Of a stretch of DNA of 64,000 nucleotides, positions 53,581 to 63,018 are shown one piece after another. How positions within the stretch are numbered: position 1 is the first letter of the stretch; every line of letters starts with the position of its first letter. The DNA lies in assembly GCA_003255745.1 (NCBI GenBank), contig KZ836040.1:129748-193747 (forward strand), read 5' to 3'. The stretch is from Paracoccus saliphilus. GTDB taxonomy: Bacteria; Pseudomonadota; Alphaproteobacteria; Rhodobacterales; Rhodobacteraceae. The position numbers and the translations under genes were made by a program. The notes beneath the pieces were generated by a model. It did no database searches. It was given only the letters and a program-made list of their open reading frames with translations, and was not told where the DNA came from.

Positions 53581-56500
53581 TCAGCTGCACCCGCTGGTCG
53601 AGCCGCAGGTGTTGCACTTCATGCAGGTCCCGTTGCGGACCAGGGTATAGTTGCCGCATTCGCCGCAGGGATCACCCTCGTATCCCTGCATCCGGGCCTT
53701 GGCGCGGGCATCCAGCCCGCCGGCCTGAACCGCGGCACCAGTGTCCCCCATGCCCGTTACCACGGCAGCGGTCGAAACGCCGCCCTGCAGAACCATCAGC
53801 TCCTGCGGCAGGCGCTTGCGCAGATAGCCGGCGCTGCTGATCTGCTTCAGCATGGTCAGCGACTTCAGCTCGGTCTGTTCGGTGACAGGGGTGGTGTCGC
53901 GGCCCTCGCCCTCGCCGCCGCCCATGTCGTCAAAGCGCGCACCTTCGGGCTTCACATGCGCCAGGTCGGTCCGGTCCAGATAGCTGACCGCCAGTTCGCG
54001 GAAGACATAGTCCAGGATCGAGGTCGCGTTCTTGATGCTGTCATTGCCCTGCACCATGCCCGCCGGCTCGAAGCGGGTGAAGGTGAAGGCGTCCACGAAC
54101 TCCTCCAGCGGCACGCCGTATTGCAGGCCGACCGAGACGGCGATGGCAAAGTTGTTCATCATCGCCCGGAAGCCCGCGCCTTCCTTGTGCATGTCGATGA
54201 AGATTTCGCCCAGCTTGCCGTCGTCGTATTCGCCGGTGCGCAGATAGACCTTGTGCCCGCCGACGATGGCCTTCTGGGTATAGCCCTTGCGCCGCTGCGG
54301 CAGCTTTTCGCGATTGCTGCGCACGATCTCCTTGACGATGATCCGCTCGATGATCTTCTCGGCCAGGACGGTGGCCTTTTCGTGGTTGCTGCCGGTGGCC
54401 AGGATCTCCTCGGCCTCCTCGTCATCCTCGACCAGCGCGCTGGCCAAGGGTTGCGACAGCTTCGACCCGTCACGGTAAAGCGCGTTGGCCTTGATCCCCA
54501 GGCTGTGGCTCAGCTCATAGGCCGCCAGCGCATCCTCGATGGTGGCGCTGTTGGGCATGTTGATCGTCTTGCTGATCGCGCCCGAAATAAAGCTTTGCGC
54601 CGCCGCCATCATGCGGATGTGGCTGTCCACTGACAGATAGCGGCGCCCCTTCTTGCCGCAGGCATTGGCGCAGTCGAAGACCGCCAGATGTTCGGCTTTC
54701 AGATGCGGCGCACCTTCCAGGGTCATGGTGCCGCAGACATGGTCATTGGCAGCCTCGATCTGGGCACGGGTGAAGCCCAGGTGGCGCAAGAGGTCAAAGG
54801 TCGGGTCGGCCAGCTTGTCCGCCGGGATGCCAAGGGTGCCGCGGCAGAAATCCTCGCCCAGGGTCCACTGGTTGAAGACGAAGCGGATGTCGAAGGCGCT
54901 GGCCAGGGCGGCCTCGACCTTTTCGATCTCGCGCGCGCCGAAACCGTGGCCAGCCAGCGATGCGTGGTTGATGGCCGGGCAATTGCCAAGCGTGGCGTGA
55001 CCGACGGCGTGGCCGATGATTTCCTCGATCTGGGAACTGGAGTAGCCCAGCACCTCAAGCGCAGCCGGAACCGACTGGTTGATGATCTTGAAATAGCCGC
55101 CGCCCGCCAGCTTCTTGAACTTGACCAGGGCGAAGTCGGGTTCGATCCCGGTCGTGTCGCAATCCATCACCAGGCCGATCGTGCCGGTGGGCGCGATGAC
55201 CGTGGTCTGGGCGTTGCGATAGCCGTGCTGTTCGCCCAGGGCCAGCGCCTCGTCCCAAGCCGTGCGGGCCAGGGCGACCAGCGACGGGTCGGCGCAGTTC
55301 GCGGCGTCCAGCGCCACGGGGGCCACGTTGACGCCCTCATAGGCGCCCGTCCCCTGGGCGGCGGCGCGATGGTTGCGGATCACCCGCAGCATGTGGTCCC
55401 GGTTCCGGGCATAGCCCGGGAAGGCGCCCAGTTCCGCCGCCATCCGGGCCGAGGTCGCATAGGCGACGCCGGTCATGATCGCCGACAGCGCGCCGCACAG
55501 CGCCCGCCCCTGGTCGCTGTCGTAACCCTGTCCCATGTTCATCAAGAGGCCGCCGATATTGGCATAGCCGAGGCCAAGCGTGCGGAAATCATAGCTGCGC
55601 TGCGCAATCTGTGGGCTGGGGAACTGCGCCATCAGCACGCTGATCTCCAACGTGACGGTCCACAGTCGCGTGGCATGGACATAGGCATCGGCGTCAAACC
55701 GGTCGCCGGTCCAGAAGGTCAGCAGGTTCATCGACGCCAGGTTGCAGGCCGTGTCGTCCAGGAACATGTATTCGCTGCACGGGTTCGACCCGCGGATCGC
55801 GCCGTCTTCCGGGCAGGTGTGCCAGGCGTTGACCGTGTCGTGGAACTGGATGCCGGGATCGGCGCAGGCCCAGGCCGCATGGCCGATCTGGTCCCACAGT
55901 TCGCGCGCGCTGACGGTCTTGGCCACCTTGCCGTCGGTGCGGCGGATCAGCTCCCAAGGCGCATCCTCGCGCACGGCGCGCAGAAAGGCATCTGTCACCC
56001 GGACCGAGTTATTCGAGTTCTGCCCCGAGACGCTGACATAGGCTTCGCTGTCCCAATCCGTATCATAGGTGGGGAATTCGATGCTGTCGAAGCCCTGACG
56101 TGCGTATTGCAGCACCCGGTTCACATAGGTTTCCGGGATCATCGCGCGCTTGGCGGCGCGGATCGCGGTCTTCAGCCCGTCGTTTACGGCCGGATCGGTC
56201 GCCTCGGCCATGCTGCCGTCCCAGGCCTTGATGGCGGCAAAGATCTCGTTCAGCTGCCGTTCATGCATCTTCGAGCCGGCAACCAGGCTAGCGACCTTCT
56301 GCTCCTCGATTACCTTCCAGTTTACGAAAGCCTCGATGTCGGGGTGATCCATGTCGCAGATCACCATCTTGGCCGCGCGCCGCGTGGTGCCGCCCGACTT
56401 GATCGCGCCCGCCGCGCGGTCGCCGATCTTCAAGAACCCCATCAGGCCACTGGACTTGCCGCCGCCCGACAGCCGCTCGCCCTCGCCGCGCAGGCTTGAG

Positions 56501-57204
56501 AAATTGGTGCCGGTGCCGCTGCCATACTTGAACAGGCGCGCCTCGCGGACCCACAGGTCCATGATGCCGCCTTCGTTCACCAGGTCGTCGCTGACCGACT
56601 GGATGAAGCAGGCATGGGGCTGGGGATGTTCATAGGCGCTGTCGGACTTGACCAGCTTGCCGGTCCGGTGGTCGACATAGAAATGCCCCTGGCTGGGACC
56701 GTCGATGCCATAGGCCCAATGCAGGCCCGTGTTGAACCATTGCGGGCTGTTCGGCGCCGCCATCTGGCGGGCCAGCATGAAGCGCATCTCGTCGTGATAG
56801 GCGCGGGCATCGGCCTCGGTGCTGAAATAGCCGCCCTTCCAGCCCCAGTAGGTCCAGGCCCCGGCCATCCGGTCAAAGACCTGCGCGGCGCTGGTTTCGC
56901 CGCCAAAACGCTGGTCCTGGGGCAGTTCGGCCAGGGCCGCCTCATCTGAGATGCTGCGCCACAGGAACTCGGGCACGTTCTTTTCGCGCACGCGCTTCAG
57001 CCGCGCCGGAACGCCGGCCTTGCGAAAGTATTTCTGCGCGATCACGTCGCTGGCGACCTGGCTCCAGCCCTCCGGCACCTCGACCTGGTCATTGCGGAAG
57101 ACGATCGTGCCGTCGGGATTGCGGATCTCGCTGGTGGTGGTGGTAAAGCGGATCTCGCCATAGGCTCCGCCGGCTTCGGTGGTAAAGCGTCGTTCGATCT
57201 GCAT
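53581..57204 (-). CDS. nrdJ: Class II (adenosylcobalamin-dependent) ribonucleotide reductase
   Basis: Vitamin B12-dependent RNR, 1207 residues, reducing ribonucleotides to deoxyribonucleotides with or without oxygen. The conserved N474-P-C476-S-E478 catalytic motif lies in [20 protein letters not shown]. Other blocks are [16 protein letters not shown] (about 154-169) and [16 protein letters not shown]. The C terminus has a cysteine cluster ([18 protein letters not shown] then [10 protein letters not shown]), thought to relay reducing equivalents. ATG at 57204 starts [13 protein letters not shown]; the longer frame to 57351 crosses the control region. No class I or III genes are linked. Confidence 0.95.
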   Translation of the reverse strand: MQIERRFTTEAGGAYGEIRFTTTTSEIRNPDGTIVFRNDQVEVPEGWSQVASDVIAQKYFRKAGVPARLKRVREKNVPEFLWRSISDEAALAELPQDQRFGGETSAAQVFDRMAGAWTYWGWKGGYFSTEADARAYHDEMRFMLARQMAAPNSPQWFNTGLHWAYGIDGPSQGHFYVDHRTGKLVKSDSAYEHPQPHACFIQSVSDDLVNEGGIMDLWVREARLFKYGSGTGTNFSSLRGEGERLSGGGKSSGLMGFLKIGDRAAGAIKSGGTTRRAAKMVICDMDHPDIEAFVNWKVIEEQKVASLVAGSKMHERQLNEIFAAIKAWDGSMAEATDPAVNDGLKTAIRAAKRAMIPETYVNRVLQYARQGFDSIEFPTYDTDWDSEAYVSVSGQNSNNSVRVTDAFLRAVREDAPWELIRRTDGKVAKTVSARELWDQIGHAAWACADPGIQFHDTVNAWHTCPEDGAIRGSNPCSEYMFLDDTACNLASMNLLTFWTGDRFDADAYVHATRLWTVTLEISVLMAQFPSPQIAQRSYDFRTLGLGYANIGGLLMNMGQGYDSDQGRALCGALSAIMTGVAYATSARMAAELGAFPGYARNRDHMLRVIRNHRAAAQGTGAYEGVNVAPVALDAANCADPSLVALARTAWDEALALGEQHGYRNAQTTVIAPTGTIGLVMDCDTTGIEPDFALVKFKKLAGGGYFKIINQSVPAALEVLGYSSSQIEEIIGHAVGHATLGNCPAINHASLAGHGFGAREIEKVEAALASAFDIRFVFNQWTLGEDFCRGTLGIPADKLADPTFDLLRHLGFTRAQIEAANDHVCGTMTLEGAPHLKAEHLAVFDCANACGKKGRRYLSVDSHIRMMAAAQSFISGAISKTINMPNSATIEDALAAYELSHSLGIKANALYRDGSKLSQPLASALVEDDEEAEEILATGSNHEKATVLAEKIIERIIVKEIVRSNREKLPQRRKGYTQKAIVGGHKVYLRTGEYDDGKLGEIFIDMHKEGAGFRAMMNNFAIAVSVGLQYGVPLEEFVDAFTFTRFEPAGMVQGNDSIKNATSILDYVFRELAVSYLDRTDLAHVKPEGARFDDMGGGEGEGRDTTPVTEQTELKSLTMLKQISSAGYLRKRLPQELMVLQGGVSTAAVVTGMGDTGAAVQAGGLDARAKARMQGYEGDPCGECGNYTLVRNGTCMKCNTCGSTSGCS

Positions 57205-57640
57205 GCCTGCCCCATCCTGTCTCATCGGTGCCGGCGGCGCGACAGGACACCCTGCCCCGGCCTTTCGCGAAGGCGGGTCGGGCGGCAGGGCCGCCCAAGG
57301 GCTGATCGTCCGGGTCTTGCGATGTGGAAGGCGACGTCCCCCCCACCACATCTTGTGCCGCTTTGGCTGTGGCCTACAAACTGGCCCCAGTTTCCCGGCC
57401 TTTCAACAGGTTTCTTTTGGATAGAAGGGGCGAAAGACCGTTGACAGGCGGCCCCGCCGTTCCCGCCCAGATTCGCGCACATGCCTGGCAGGAAAAACGA
57501 TCAAATTCAGCCGGATTTTCGATTTTTTCTTGGCTTTTCAATTGCCTGCGCCGGGGGTTTCAAAGGTTGTCCACAGCCTTATCCCGCCCTCATCCTCAGG
57601 TTGCGCACAGCTGGTGCAAATGCACCACAGTCGGCGGCTT
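57205..57640. other. 436-base gap upstream of nrdJ
   Basis: No protein gene supported. It contains the candidate NrdR box (57343-57358), an AT-rich stretch (about 57498-57541), one near-consensus DnaA box TTGTCCACA (57567-57575) and an inverted repeat TGGTGCA-AA-TGCACCA (57612-57627) just after the cyclo-ligase stop. No cobalamin riboswitch (B12 box) was recognised. Confidence 0.5.
57343..57358 (-). promoter_or_regulatory. Candidate NrdR box upstream of nrdJ
   Basis: On the minus strand CACAAGATGTGGTG matches the NrdR consensus (CAC-w-A-t-AT-a-T-w-GTG) at about 11 of 14 positions, with intact CAC and GTG ends. It lies about 140 bases before the nrdJ start codon. NrdR boxes usually occur in pairs about 31 bases apart; only a weak second half-site (TACAAACT near 57375) was seen. 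Confidence 0.5.
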
Positions 57641-58183
57641 TCAGCGCAGCGGGTGCAGCGCCCCGGCATCGGTCACGATCAGGTCTAGGGGCTGGTCATA
57701 GGGGTCGGCGGGGATCGCAGGCAGCTGCTGGCAGGCAAAAGCCAGGCCTATGGCGGTGACGGGGCCGGATTTTCGCAACAATTCCAAGGTTCTGTCGTAA
57801 TAGCCGCCGCCATAGCCAAGTCGGTTCCCCCGTGCATCGAACCCCGCCAGCGGCACGATCAGCACTTGGGGCAGCACCAGAGGTGCCGAATCGGCCGGAT
57901 GCAGGGTCCCCCAAGGACCGGGAACAAGATCTTCGCCCTGCCAGCTGCGGAACAGCAGCGGCTGCGCCGGTCCTGGCACCACCGGCAGGCAGACCGGCCC
58001 CCGATGGGCGGCCATCGCGGGGCGGGGATCGGCCTCTCCGCGCATGGGCCAATAGCCGGACAGGACCTTGCCCGCATGGGGTGCCAGGGCCGCGATCAGG
58101 TGCCGGTCCAGCGCGGCCGCATCGCCGCCCGCGGCACGGGCCTCCAGGGCCTGCGCGCGCAGGCGTTGCTTGTCGTCGCTCAT
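57641..58183 (-). CDS. 5-formyltetrahydrofolate cyclo-ligase
   Basis: ATP-dependent enzyme that converts 5-formyl-THF to 5,10-methenyl-THF, 180 residues. The conserved C-terminal motif is RLGYGGGYYDRTLELL (about 121-136), and the substrate region VLIVPLAGFDARGNRLG is typical. Its ATG overlaps the mgtE stop by four bases. In many bacteria this gene neighbours the 6S RNA gene, but there is no room upstream here and no convincing 6S structure downstream. Confidence 0.9.
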   Translation of the reverse strand: MSDDKQRLRAQALEARAAGGDAAALDRHLIAALAPHAGKVLSGYWPMRGEADPRPAMAAHRGPVCLPVVPGPAQPLLFRSWQGEDLVPGPWGTLHPADSAPLVLPQVLIVPLAGFDARGNRLGYGGGYYDRTLELLRKSGPVTAIGLAFACQQLPAIPADPYDQPLDLIVTDAGALHPLR

Positions 58184-59583
58184 ATCAGGATCACCGTTGC
58201 AAGGCCCAGGAAGGCAAAAAACCCCATGACGTCGGTCATGGTGGTCACGAAGGTTCCCGAAGCCAGCGCCGGGTCAAGTCCCAGCTTGTTCAGGGTCAGC
58301 GGCACCAGCACCCCGCCCAGGGCCGCCACGATCTGGTTCACGACCATGGCCATGCCCAGGACCAGGCCCAGCTGCACGTCGCCAAAGATCAGCGACCCCG
58401 CCAGCCCCAGGATCACCGCCAGCCCGACACCGTTCAAGATGCCCGCCCCCAGTTCGCGCATCACCACCCGCCGGGCGTTCGAGCGGTTCAAGTCGCGCGT
58501 GGCCAGCGCCCGGACCGCGACGGCCAGCGACTGCGTGCCGGCAATGCCTCCGGTCGAGGCCACGATGGGCATCAGCGCCGCCAGCGCCACCAGCGCGGTG
58601 ATCGTATCCTCGAACCGGCTGATGACGATGGCCGACAGCGAGGCCGTGAACAGGTTGATCACCAGCCAGGGCAGGCGCTGGCGCGCGGTGGTGAAGGGCC
58701 CGTCCGACACGTGGCTTTCGTCATTCACCCCTGCCAGGCGCAGGATGTCCTCCTCGTGCTCCTCGTCAAGGACGGCCATGGCGTCGTCGATGGTGATGAC
58801 GCCGACCAGCCGGTCATGGGCGTCCACCACCGGGGCCGAGATCAGGTGATACTGGTTGAAGACATAGGCGACATCGCCTTCCTCGGCCTGGGCGCTGATG
58901 GTGCGGAAGCTGTCTTCGGCCAGGTCGCGCAGCGCGGCATCGCGGCGCGATGCCAGCAGCCGGCCAAGCGTCACATAGCCGATCGGGTGGCGGCGCGGAT
59001 CGACCAGGATGACGTGATAGAACTGTTCGGGCAGCCATTCTTCGTTGCGCAGGAAATCGATGGTCTCGCCCACGGTCCAATGCTCGGGGGCGGTCACCAC
59101 CTCGGACTGCATGAGGCGGCCGGCCGAGTACTCGGGATAGGTCAGCGATTGCTGGACGGCAGCGCGGTCGCTGTCGTCCAGCGCGGCCAGGATCTCGGCG
59201 CGTTCGGGTTCGTCCAGGTCCTCGATCAGGTCCACGACATCGTCGCTGTCCATCTCGCGCACGGCCTCGGCCAGCACGTCGCGGGGCAGCAGTTCCAGCA
59301 CCTCCTCGCGGATCGACTCGTCGATCTCGGACAGGATCTCGCCGTCAATCTCGCCGGAATAAAGCTGCAAGAACTGGCGGCGGCGGGCCGGGGTCAGCCG
59401 CTCGATGATGTCGGCGATGTCGGCACCGTGCATCGGCTCCAACAGGGTGTTCAGCAGGTCCTGGTCGCCCTCACCGATGGCGGCGTCAATGCGGGCCAGA
59501 AGCTCGGGGCGCGGCTCGAAATCGTCCTCGCGCTCGGCCTGGATGGAGGTGTCGGTGCTGAGCGGGCTCTTGTCGTTGGCCAT
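58180..59583 (-). CDS. mgtE: Magnesium transporter MgtE
   Basis: Mg2+ channel, 467 residues. It has an acidic N-terminal domain (about 25-150), two CBS domains (about 155-280) that sense cytosolic Mg2+, a linker helix and five transmembrane helices (about 305-467). Conserved pore region segments are PIVASTGGIAGTQSLAVAVRAL and TTMTDVMGFFAFLGLA. AGGAAGGG precedes the ATG. It lies 49 bases after hisN and overlaps the cyclo-ligase gene. No M-box riboswitch could fit upstream. Confidence 0.95.
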   Translation of the reverse strand: MANDKSPLSTDTSIQAEREDDFEPRPELLARIDAAIGEGDQDLLNTLLEPMHGADIADIIERLTPARRRQFLQLYSGEIDGEILSEIDESIREEVLELLPRDVLAEAVREMDSDDVVDLIEDLDEPERAEILAALDDSDRAAVQQSLTYPEYSAGRLMQSEVVTAPEHWTVGETIDFLRNEEWLPEQFYHVILVDPRRHPIGYVTLGRLLASRRDAALRDLAEDSFRTISAQAEEGDVAYVFNQYHLISAPVVDAHDRLVGVITIDDAMAVLDEEHEEDILRLAGVNDESHVSDGPFTTARQRLPWLVINLFTASLSAIVISRFEDTITALVALAALMPIVASTGGIAGTQSLAVAVRALATRDLNRSNARRVVMRELGAGILNGVGLAVILGLAGSLIFGDVQLGLVLGMAMVVNQIVAALGGVLVPLTLNKLGLDPALASGTFVTTMTDVMGFFAFLGLATVILI

Positions 59584-59632
59584 GCTGCCCTTCCTGTGGG
59601 TCGGTCGTGTCGGTGTTCAGTCAGGGGGCCTG

Positions 59633-60445
59633 TCAGCCGTTCAGCAGCGCCAGCGCCGCTGCGTGCAGATCGCGAGACGCGGCCGCAATCACCTGCCCGC
59701 CTTGGGCAGCGGGACCACCCTGCCAGTCGGTGACGATGCCGCCGGCGGCCTCGACCACGGCCAGGGGGCCGGCGATGTCATAGGATTGCAGCCCGGCTTC
59801 GATCACCAGATCGATCTGGCCCAAGGCCAGCAGCGCATAGGCATAGCAATCCAGCCCATAGCGCGTCAGCCGAACCCGGTCCGCCACGCGGCGAAAGGCT
59901 GCGCCTTCGTCGGGGGATCCGATTTCGGGGAAGGTCGTCAGCAGCGTTGCCTGATCCAGCGTCACGCCGGTCCGCACCCTCAGCCGCCGGGTACCCTGCG
60001 CAGTCGTCAGGACGGCCTGCCCCAGCCCGCCTTCGAACCGTTCGCCGGTATAGGGCTGGTCGATCAGCCCGTAAGGGACCCCCAGCCCGTCCGAAAGCCC
60101 GATCAGCACCCCCCAGCTGGCCGCCCCGCACAGAAAGGCGCGGGTGCCGTCAATGGGGTCCAAAATCCAGGTCAGCCCGCTGGTGCCGGGCTGGCTGCCG
60201 AATTCTTCGCCCAGGATCGCATCCTGGGGACGCATCCGGGCCAGAACCGCACGCATGGCCTGTTCGGCGGCGCGGTCCGCCTCGGTCACCGGATCGAAAT
60301 CCTCCGGTCGCTTGTTTTCAGTCATCAGCCCGGCCTGCCGGAACAGCGGCAGGATCGCCGCGCGGGCGGCGTCGGCCATGCAATGCGCGGTGCGGATGAT
60401 CTGCGGTGCGTCTGTCTGCACATCGATCGGCAAGGCGTGCTGCAT
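59633..60445 (-). CDS. hisN: Histidinol-phosphatase / inositol monophosphatase-family protein HisN
   Basis: Mg2+-dependent phosphatase of the IMPase family, 270 residues. Metal-binding blocks are ILGEEFG (about residues 77-83), the signature WILDPIDGTRAF (about 93-104) and the C-terminal SYDIAGPLAVVEAAGG. The VTEADRAAE segment and the insert pattern resemble HisN histidinol-phosphatase of Actinobacteria and Alphaproteobacteria; inositol monophosphatase or CysQ activity cannot be excluded from sequence. It heads a run hisN-mgtE-cyclo-ligase on one strand. Confidence 0.82.
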   Translation of the reverse strand: MQHALPIDVQTDAPQIIRTAHCMADAARAAILPLFRQAGLMTENKRPEDFDPVTEADRAAEQAMRAVLARMRPQDAILGEEFGSQPGTSGLTWILDPIDGTRAFLCGAASWGVLIGLSDGLGVPYGLIDQPYTGERFEGGLGQAVLTTAQGTRRLRVRTGVTLDQATLLTTFPEIGSPDEGAAFRRVADRVRLTRYGLDCYAYALLALGQIDLVIEAGLQSYDIAGPLAVVEAAGGIVTDWQGGPAAQGGQVIAAASRDLHAAALALLNG

Positions 60446-60583
60446 CAGGGCCCCCTGGAACTGAGTTGGGCACGGTGTAACCCGTCCACGGCTCGGGGGC
60501 CAGCGGCCATTCAGGGCTGTCGTCCCGCGGTCATGCGGCGCGGGGCGACAGCAAGCTTATCCGCCTTCTGGCGGTCGGGGCAG

Positions 60584-60943
60584 TCAAGCGGCGTCGGACA
60601 GGACCCGCGCCAGTTCAAAGATCTGGCGGCGCTGCGCTTCGGGCATCGCGTAATATGCGCGCACCAGCTGCAGGGCTTCCTTGTCCGCGAAAATGTCGCC
60701 TTCAACCACCGCTTGCAGTTCCCCGTCATGCAGCCCCTCGAAGAAGAAGCTGACGGGCACGTCGACAGCGCGGGCAATGTCCCACAAACGCGACGCCGAA
60801 ACGCGGTTCATCCCGGTTTCATATTTCTGGATTTGCTGGAACTTGATCCCGACCTTGTCGGCCAGCTGCTGTTGAGTCATGCCAATCATCCAACGACGAT
60901 GGCGGATACGCTTACCAACGTGAACATCTACACTATGTTTCAT
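60584..60943 (-). CDS. XRE-family helix-turn-helix regulator
   Basis: A 119-residue DNA-binding protein. The helix-turn-helix spans residues about 9-64 (GKRIRHRRWMIGMTQQQLADK, then KFQQIQKYETGMNRVSASRL). The C-terminal half (about 65-119) is an oligomerisation or sensor region ending ARRQIFELARVL-like. Small XRE regulators of this kind occur several times in Rhodobacteraceae genomes, often without a known regulon. AGAGG lies seven bases before the ATG. The gap to the divergent quinone oxidoreductase gene has an imperfect palindrome (61000-61016). Confidence 0.85.
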   Translation of the reverse strand: MKHSVDVHVGKRIRHRRWMIGMTQQQLADKVGIKFQQIQKYETGMNRVSASRLWDIARAVDVPVSFFFEGLHDGELQAVVEGDIFADKEALQLVRAYYAMPEAQRRQIFELARVLSDAA

Positions 60944-60999
60944 AACCCAACCTCTTGCAATCTAAAGAGGCAGTAGCTCAGGAAGGCTCAATTTTCGAG

Positions 61000-61016
61000 T
61001 GTCAACTTGGTTAACA
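61000..61016. promoter_or_regulatory. Imperfect palindrome in the XRE/quinone oxidoreductase gap
   Basis: TGTCAAC-TTG-GTTAACA is an inverted repeat with 7-base arms and one mismatch, in the 177-base divergent intergenic region. It is a plausible site for the adjacent XRE regulator. Based on symmetry and position only. Confidence 0.35.
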
Positions 61017-61120
61017 CCCCGTTTCCTGACCAAAAAGACAGGTCCTTGCACCTCCCGAACGGGCCGGTGGGAATGCCGCGGCAGAGATGCGAACCTCGGC
61101 CCGAAAGCGCAGGAGAAAAT

Positions 61121-62089
61121 ATGAACGAAGTGATTCGAACTGCCCTGATCCCGACCCTTGGGGGCGAACCCGAAATTACCCGCAGCGAGGCACCCCGCGC
61201 GGCCCAGGATCAGGTGCTGGTCCGCATGCGCGCGGCGGCCTTGAATTTCGCGGACCTTCTGAAGGCCAAGGGCCAGTATCAGGAGCCGGCAGACCCCCCC
61301 TTCATCGCCGGGCTTGAGGGCGCGGGCGAGGTGCTGGCGGCTCCGTCGGGCAGCGGCTTGACGCCGGGGATGCGCGTCGTGGTGTCATGGCCCGGCACCA
61401 TGACCGAGGTGGTCGCCGTGCCCGAACGGGCCGTCCAGCCCTTTCCCGAAGGCATGAGCTTTGAACAGGCGGCAGGCTTTCAGGTGGCTTATGGTACTAG
61501 TCACCTGGCGCTGGCGGGACGCGCGGGCCTGGCACCGGGCGAGACGCTGGTGGTGTTGGGCGCGGCCGGAGGTGTGGGCCTGACCGCGGTCGAGATCGGC
61601 CGCGCGATGGGCGCCCGCGTGATCGGGGTGGCACGCGGCGCCGATCGGCTGGCCAGCGTGACCGCCGCCGGGGCGCACGAGGTCATCGACAGCACCGACT
61701 GTTCCGACCTCAAGGGCGCGCTGCGCGATCTGGGCGGTGCGGACGTGGTTTACGACCCGGTCGGAGAAACCGCCGGCGAGGCCGCCTTCCGGGCGCTCAA
61801 GCCCGGCGGGCGCTTTCTGGTCATCGGCTTTGCCGGCGGGCGTCCTCCGTCGCTGCCGTTGAACCACGCGCTAGTCAAGAACATCGCCATCCACGGCTTC
61901 TACTGGGGCGGCTACCGAAAGCTGGACCCCCAGGCCCTGCGCGACAGCATGACCAGCCTGTTCGGCATGTTCACGGAAGGCCGCCTGAAGCCGCATGTCG
62001 GAGAGGTTCTGCCGCTGGACCGCGTGGCCGAAGGCTACCGCATGCTGAGAGAGCGGCGGAGCATCGGAAAGGTCGTCATTACCCTGTGA
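61121..62089 (+). CDS. NADPH:quinone oxidoreductase family protein (zinc-independent MDR)
   Basis: Medium-chain dehydrogenase/reductase of 322 residues, quinone oxidoreductase type. It has an N-terminal GroES-like domain (AAALNFADLLKAKGQY, about 36-51) and a Rossmann domain with the AAGGVGLTAVEIGRAMGARV nucleotide motif (about 146-165). The structural and catalytic zinc cysteines of alcohol dehydrogenases are absent. It probably reduces quinones or reactive enals with NADPH. ATG at 61121 follows AGGAGAAAAT; the frame before it (from 61007) is not coding. Confidence 0.88.
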   Translation: MNEVIRTALIPTLGGEPEITRSEAPRAAQDQVLVRMRAAALNFADLLKAKGQYQEPADPPFIAGLEGAGEVLAAPSGSGLTPGMRVVVSWPGTMTEVVAVPERAVQPFPEGMSFEQAAGFQVAYGTSHLALAGRAGLAPGETLVVLGAAGGVGLTAVEIGRAMGARVIGVARGADRLASVTAAGAHEVIDSTDCSDLKGALRDLGGADVVYDPVGETAGEAAFRALKPGGRFLVIGFAGGRPPSLPLNHALVKNIAIHGFYWGGYRKLDPQALRDSMTSLFGMFTEGRLKPHVGEVLPLDRVAEGYRMLRERRSIGKVVITL

Positions 62090-62196
62090 ATTGCGTTGAT
62101 TTGACGCAGTCGCGCCATTGAAAATTTCTGGCCTTCGAACGATATTCAGCAAGGAACGGGGCGCCAATGCCCCGCCGGTCTTATGGGGAGACGTCA

Positions 62197-62943
62197 ATGG
62201 CAGATTACAACACGTACCGCGCCACGCAGGCCGTCGGCAGCCGCCAGGCGGTCGTCGACGAGGGCCTGCGGGCCTACATGAACAAGGTTTATGGGCTGAT
62301 GGCGGTCGGCATGGGTGTAACCGCCGTGGCAGCCTATGGCATCTCGACCGCCGCCGTGACGGCGGACGGGCAACTGAGCGCGCTTGGCGCCGCGATCTAC
62401 ACCTCGCCCCTCAAATGGGTGATCATGTTCGCGCCGCTGCTGATGGTCTTTGCCTTCGGCGCGGCGATCAACCGGCTGTCCGTTTCGGCCGCGACCGGCC
62501 TCTTCTACGGCTTCGCGGCGATGATGGGCCTGTCGATCAGCTCGATCTTCCTGGTCTATACGGGCACCTCGATCGTGCAGACCTTTCTGGTGACCGCGAT
62601 TGCCTTCGCGGGCCTGTCGCTCTGGGGCTACACCACCAAGAAGGACATCTCGGGGTGGGGCAGCTTCCTGATCATGGGCGTGATCGGCCTGATCGTCGCC
62701 TCGATCGTGAATATCTTTCTGCAATCCTCGGGCATGCAGTTCGCGATTTCGGTTCTGGGCGTGCTGATCTTCGCGGGTCTGACCGCCTATGACACGCAGA
62801 ACATCAAGAACACGTACCTGCAGATGGCCGGTTCGGATGCGGACTTCATCGGCAAGTCGGCGATCATGGGGGCGCTGCGGCTTTATCTCGACTTCCTGAA
62901 CCTGTTCATGTTCCTGCTGCAGTTCATGGGTCAGCGCGAGTGA
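62197..62943 (+). CDS. Bax inhibitor-1/YccA family membrane protein
   Basis: A 248-residue protein with seven hydrophobic segments. The UPF0005/BI-1 signature is visible as LTAYDTQNIKNTYLQM (about 194-209), and the C-terminal LRLYLDFLNLFMFLLQFMG is typical. Bacterial members such as YbhL, YccA and BsYetJ are thought to leak Ca2+ or inhibit the FtsH protease. ATG at 62197 follows GGGGAG. It ends in a strong bidirectional-looking terminator. Confidence 0.9.
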   Translation: MADYNTYRATQAVGSRQAVVDEGLRAYMNKVYGLMAVGMGVTAVAAYGISTAAVTADGQLSALGAAIYTSPLKWVIMFAPLLMVFAFGAAINRLSVSAATGLFYGFAAMMGLSISSIFLVYTGTSIVQTFLVTAIAFAGLSLWGYTTKKDISGWGSFLIMGVIGLIVASIVNIFLQSSGMQFAISVLGVLIFAGLTAYDTQNIKNTYLQMAGSDADFIGKSAIMGALRLYLDFLNLFMFLLQFMGQRE

Positions 62944-62967
62944 CCTTCACTGAACGCAAATAACAGA

Positions 62968-63000
62968 AAGGCCCCGCCGAGCGATCGGCGGGGCCTTTTT
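62968..63000 (+). terminator. Intrinsic terminator of the Bax inhibitor-1 gene
   Basis: A 13-base perfect stem (AAGGCCCCGCCGA with its complement), loop GCGA and a T-run lie 24 bases after the stop. The left flank has three A residues, so it could also stop the convergent oxidoreductase transcript. Confidence 0.9.
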
Positions 63001-63018
63001 CTGGCGGGTAAGGGCTTT

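Noticed and set aside
57205..57640. Cobalamin riboswitch upstream of nrdJ
   Set aside because: The conserved B12 box sequence was not found on the minus strand.
57205..57640. 6S RNA gene next to the 5-formyl-THF cyclo-ligase
   Set aside because: The upstream side is closed by mgtE overlap, and the downstream gap shows no long closing stem with a central bubble.
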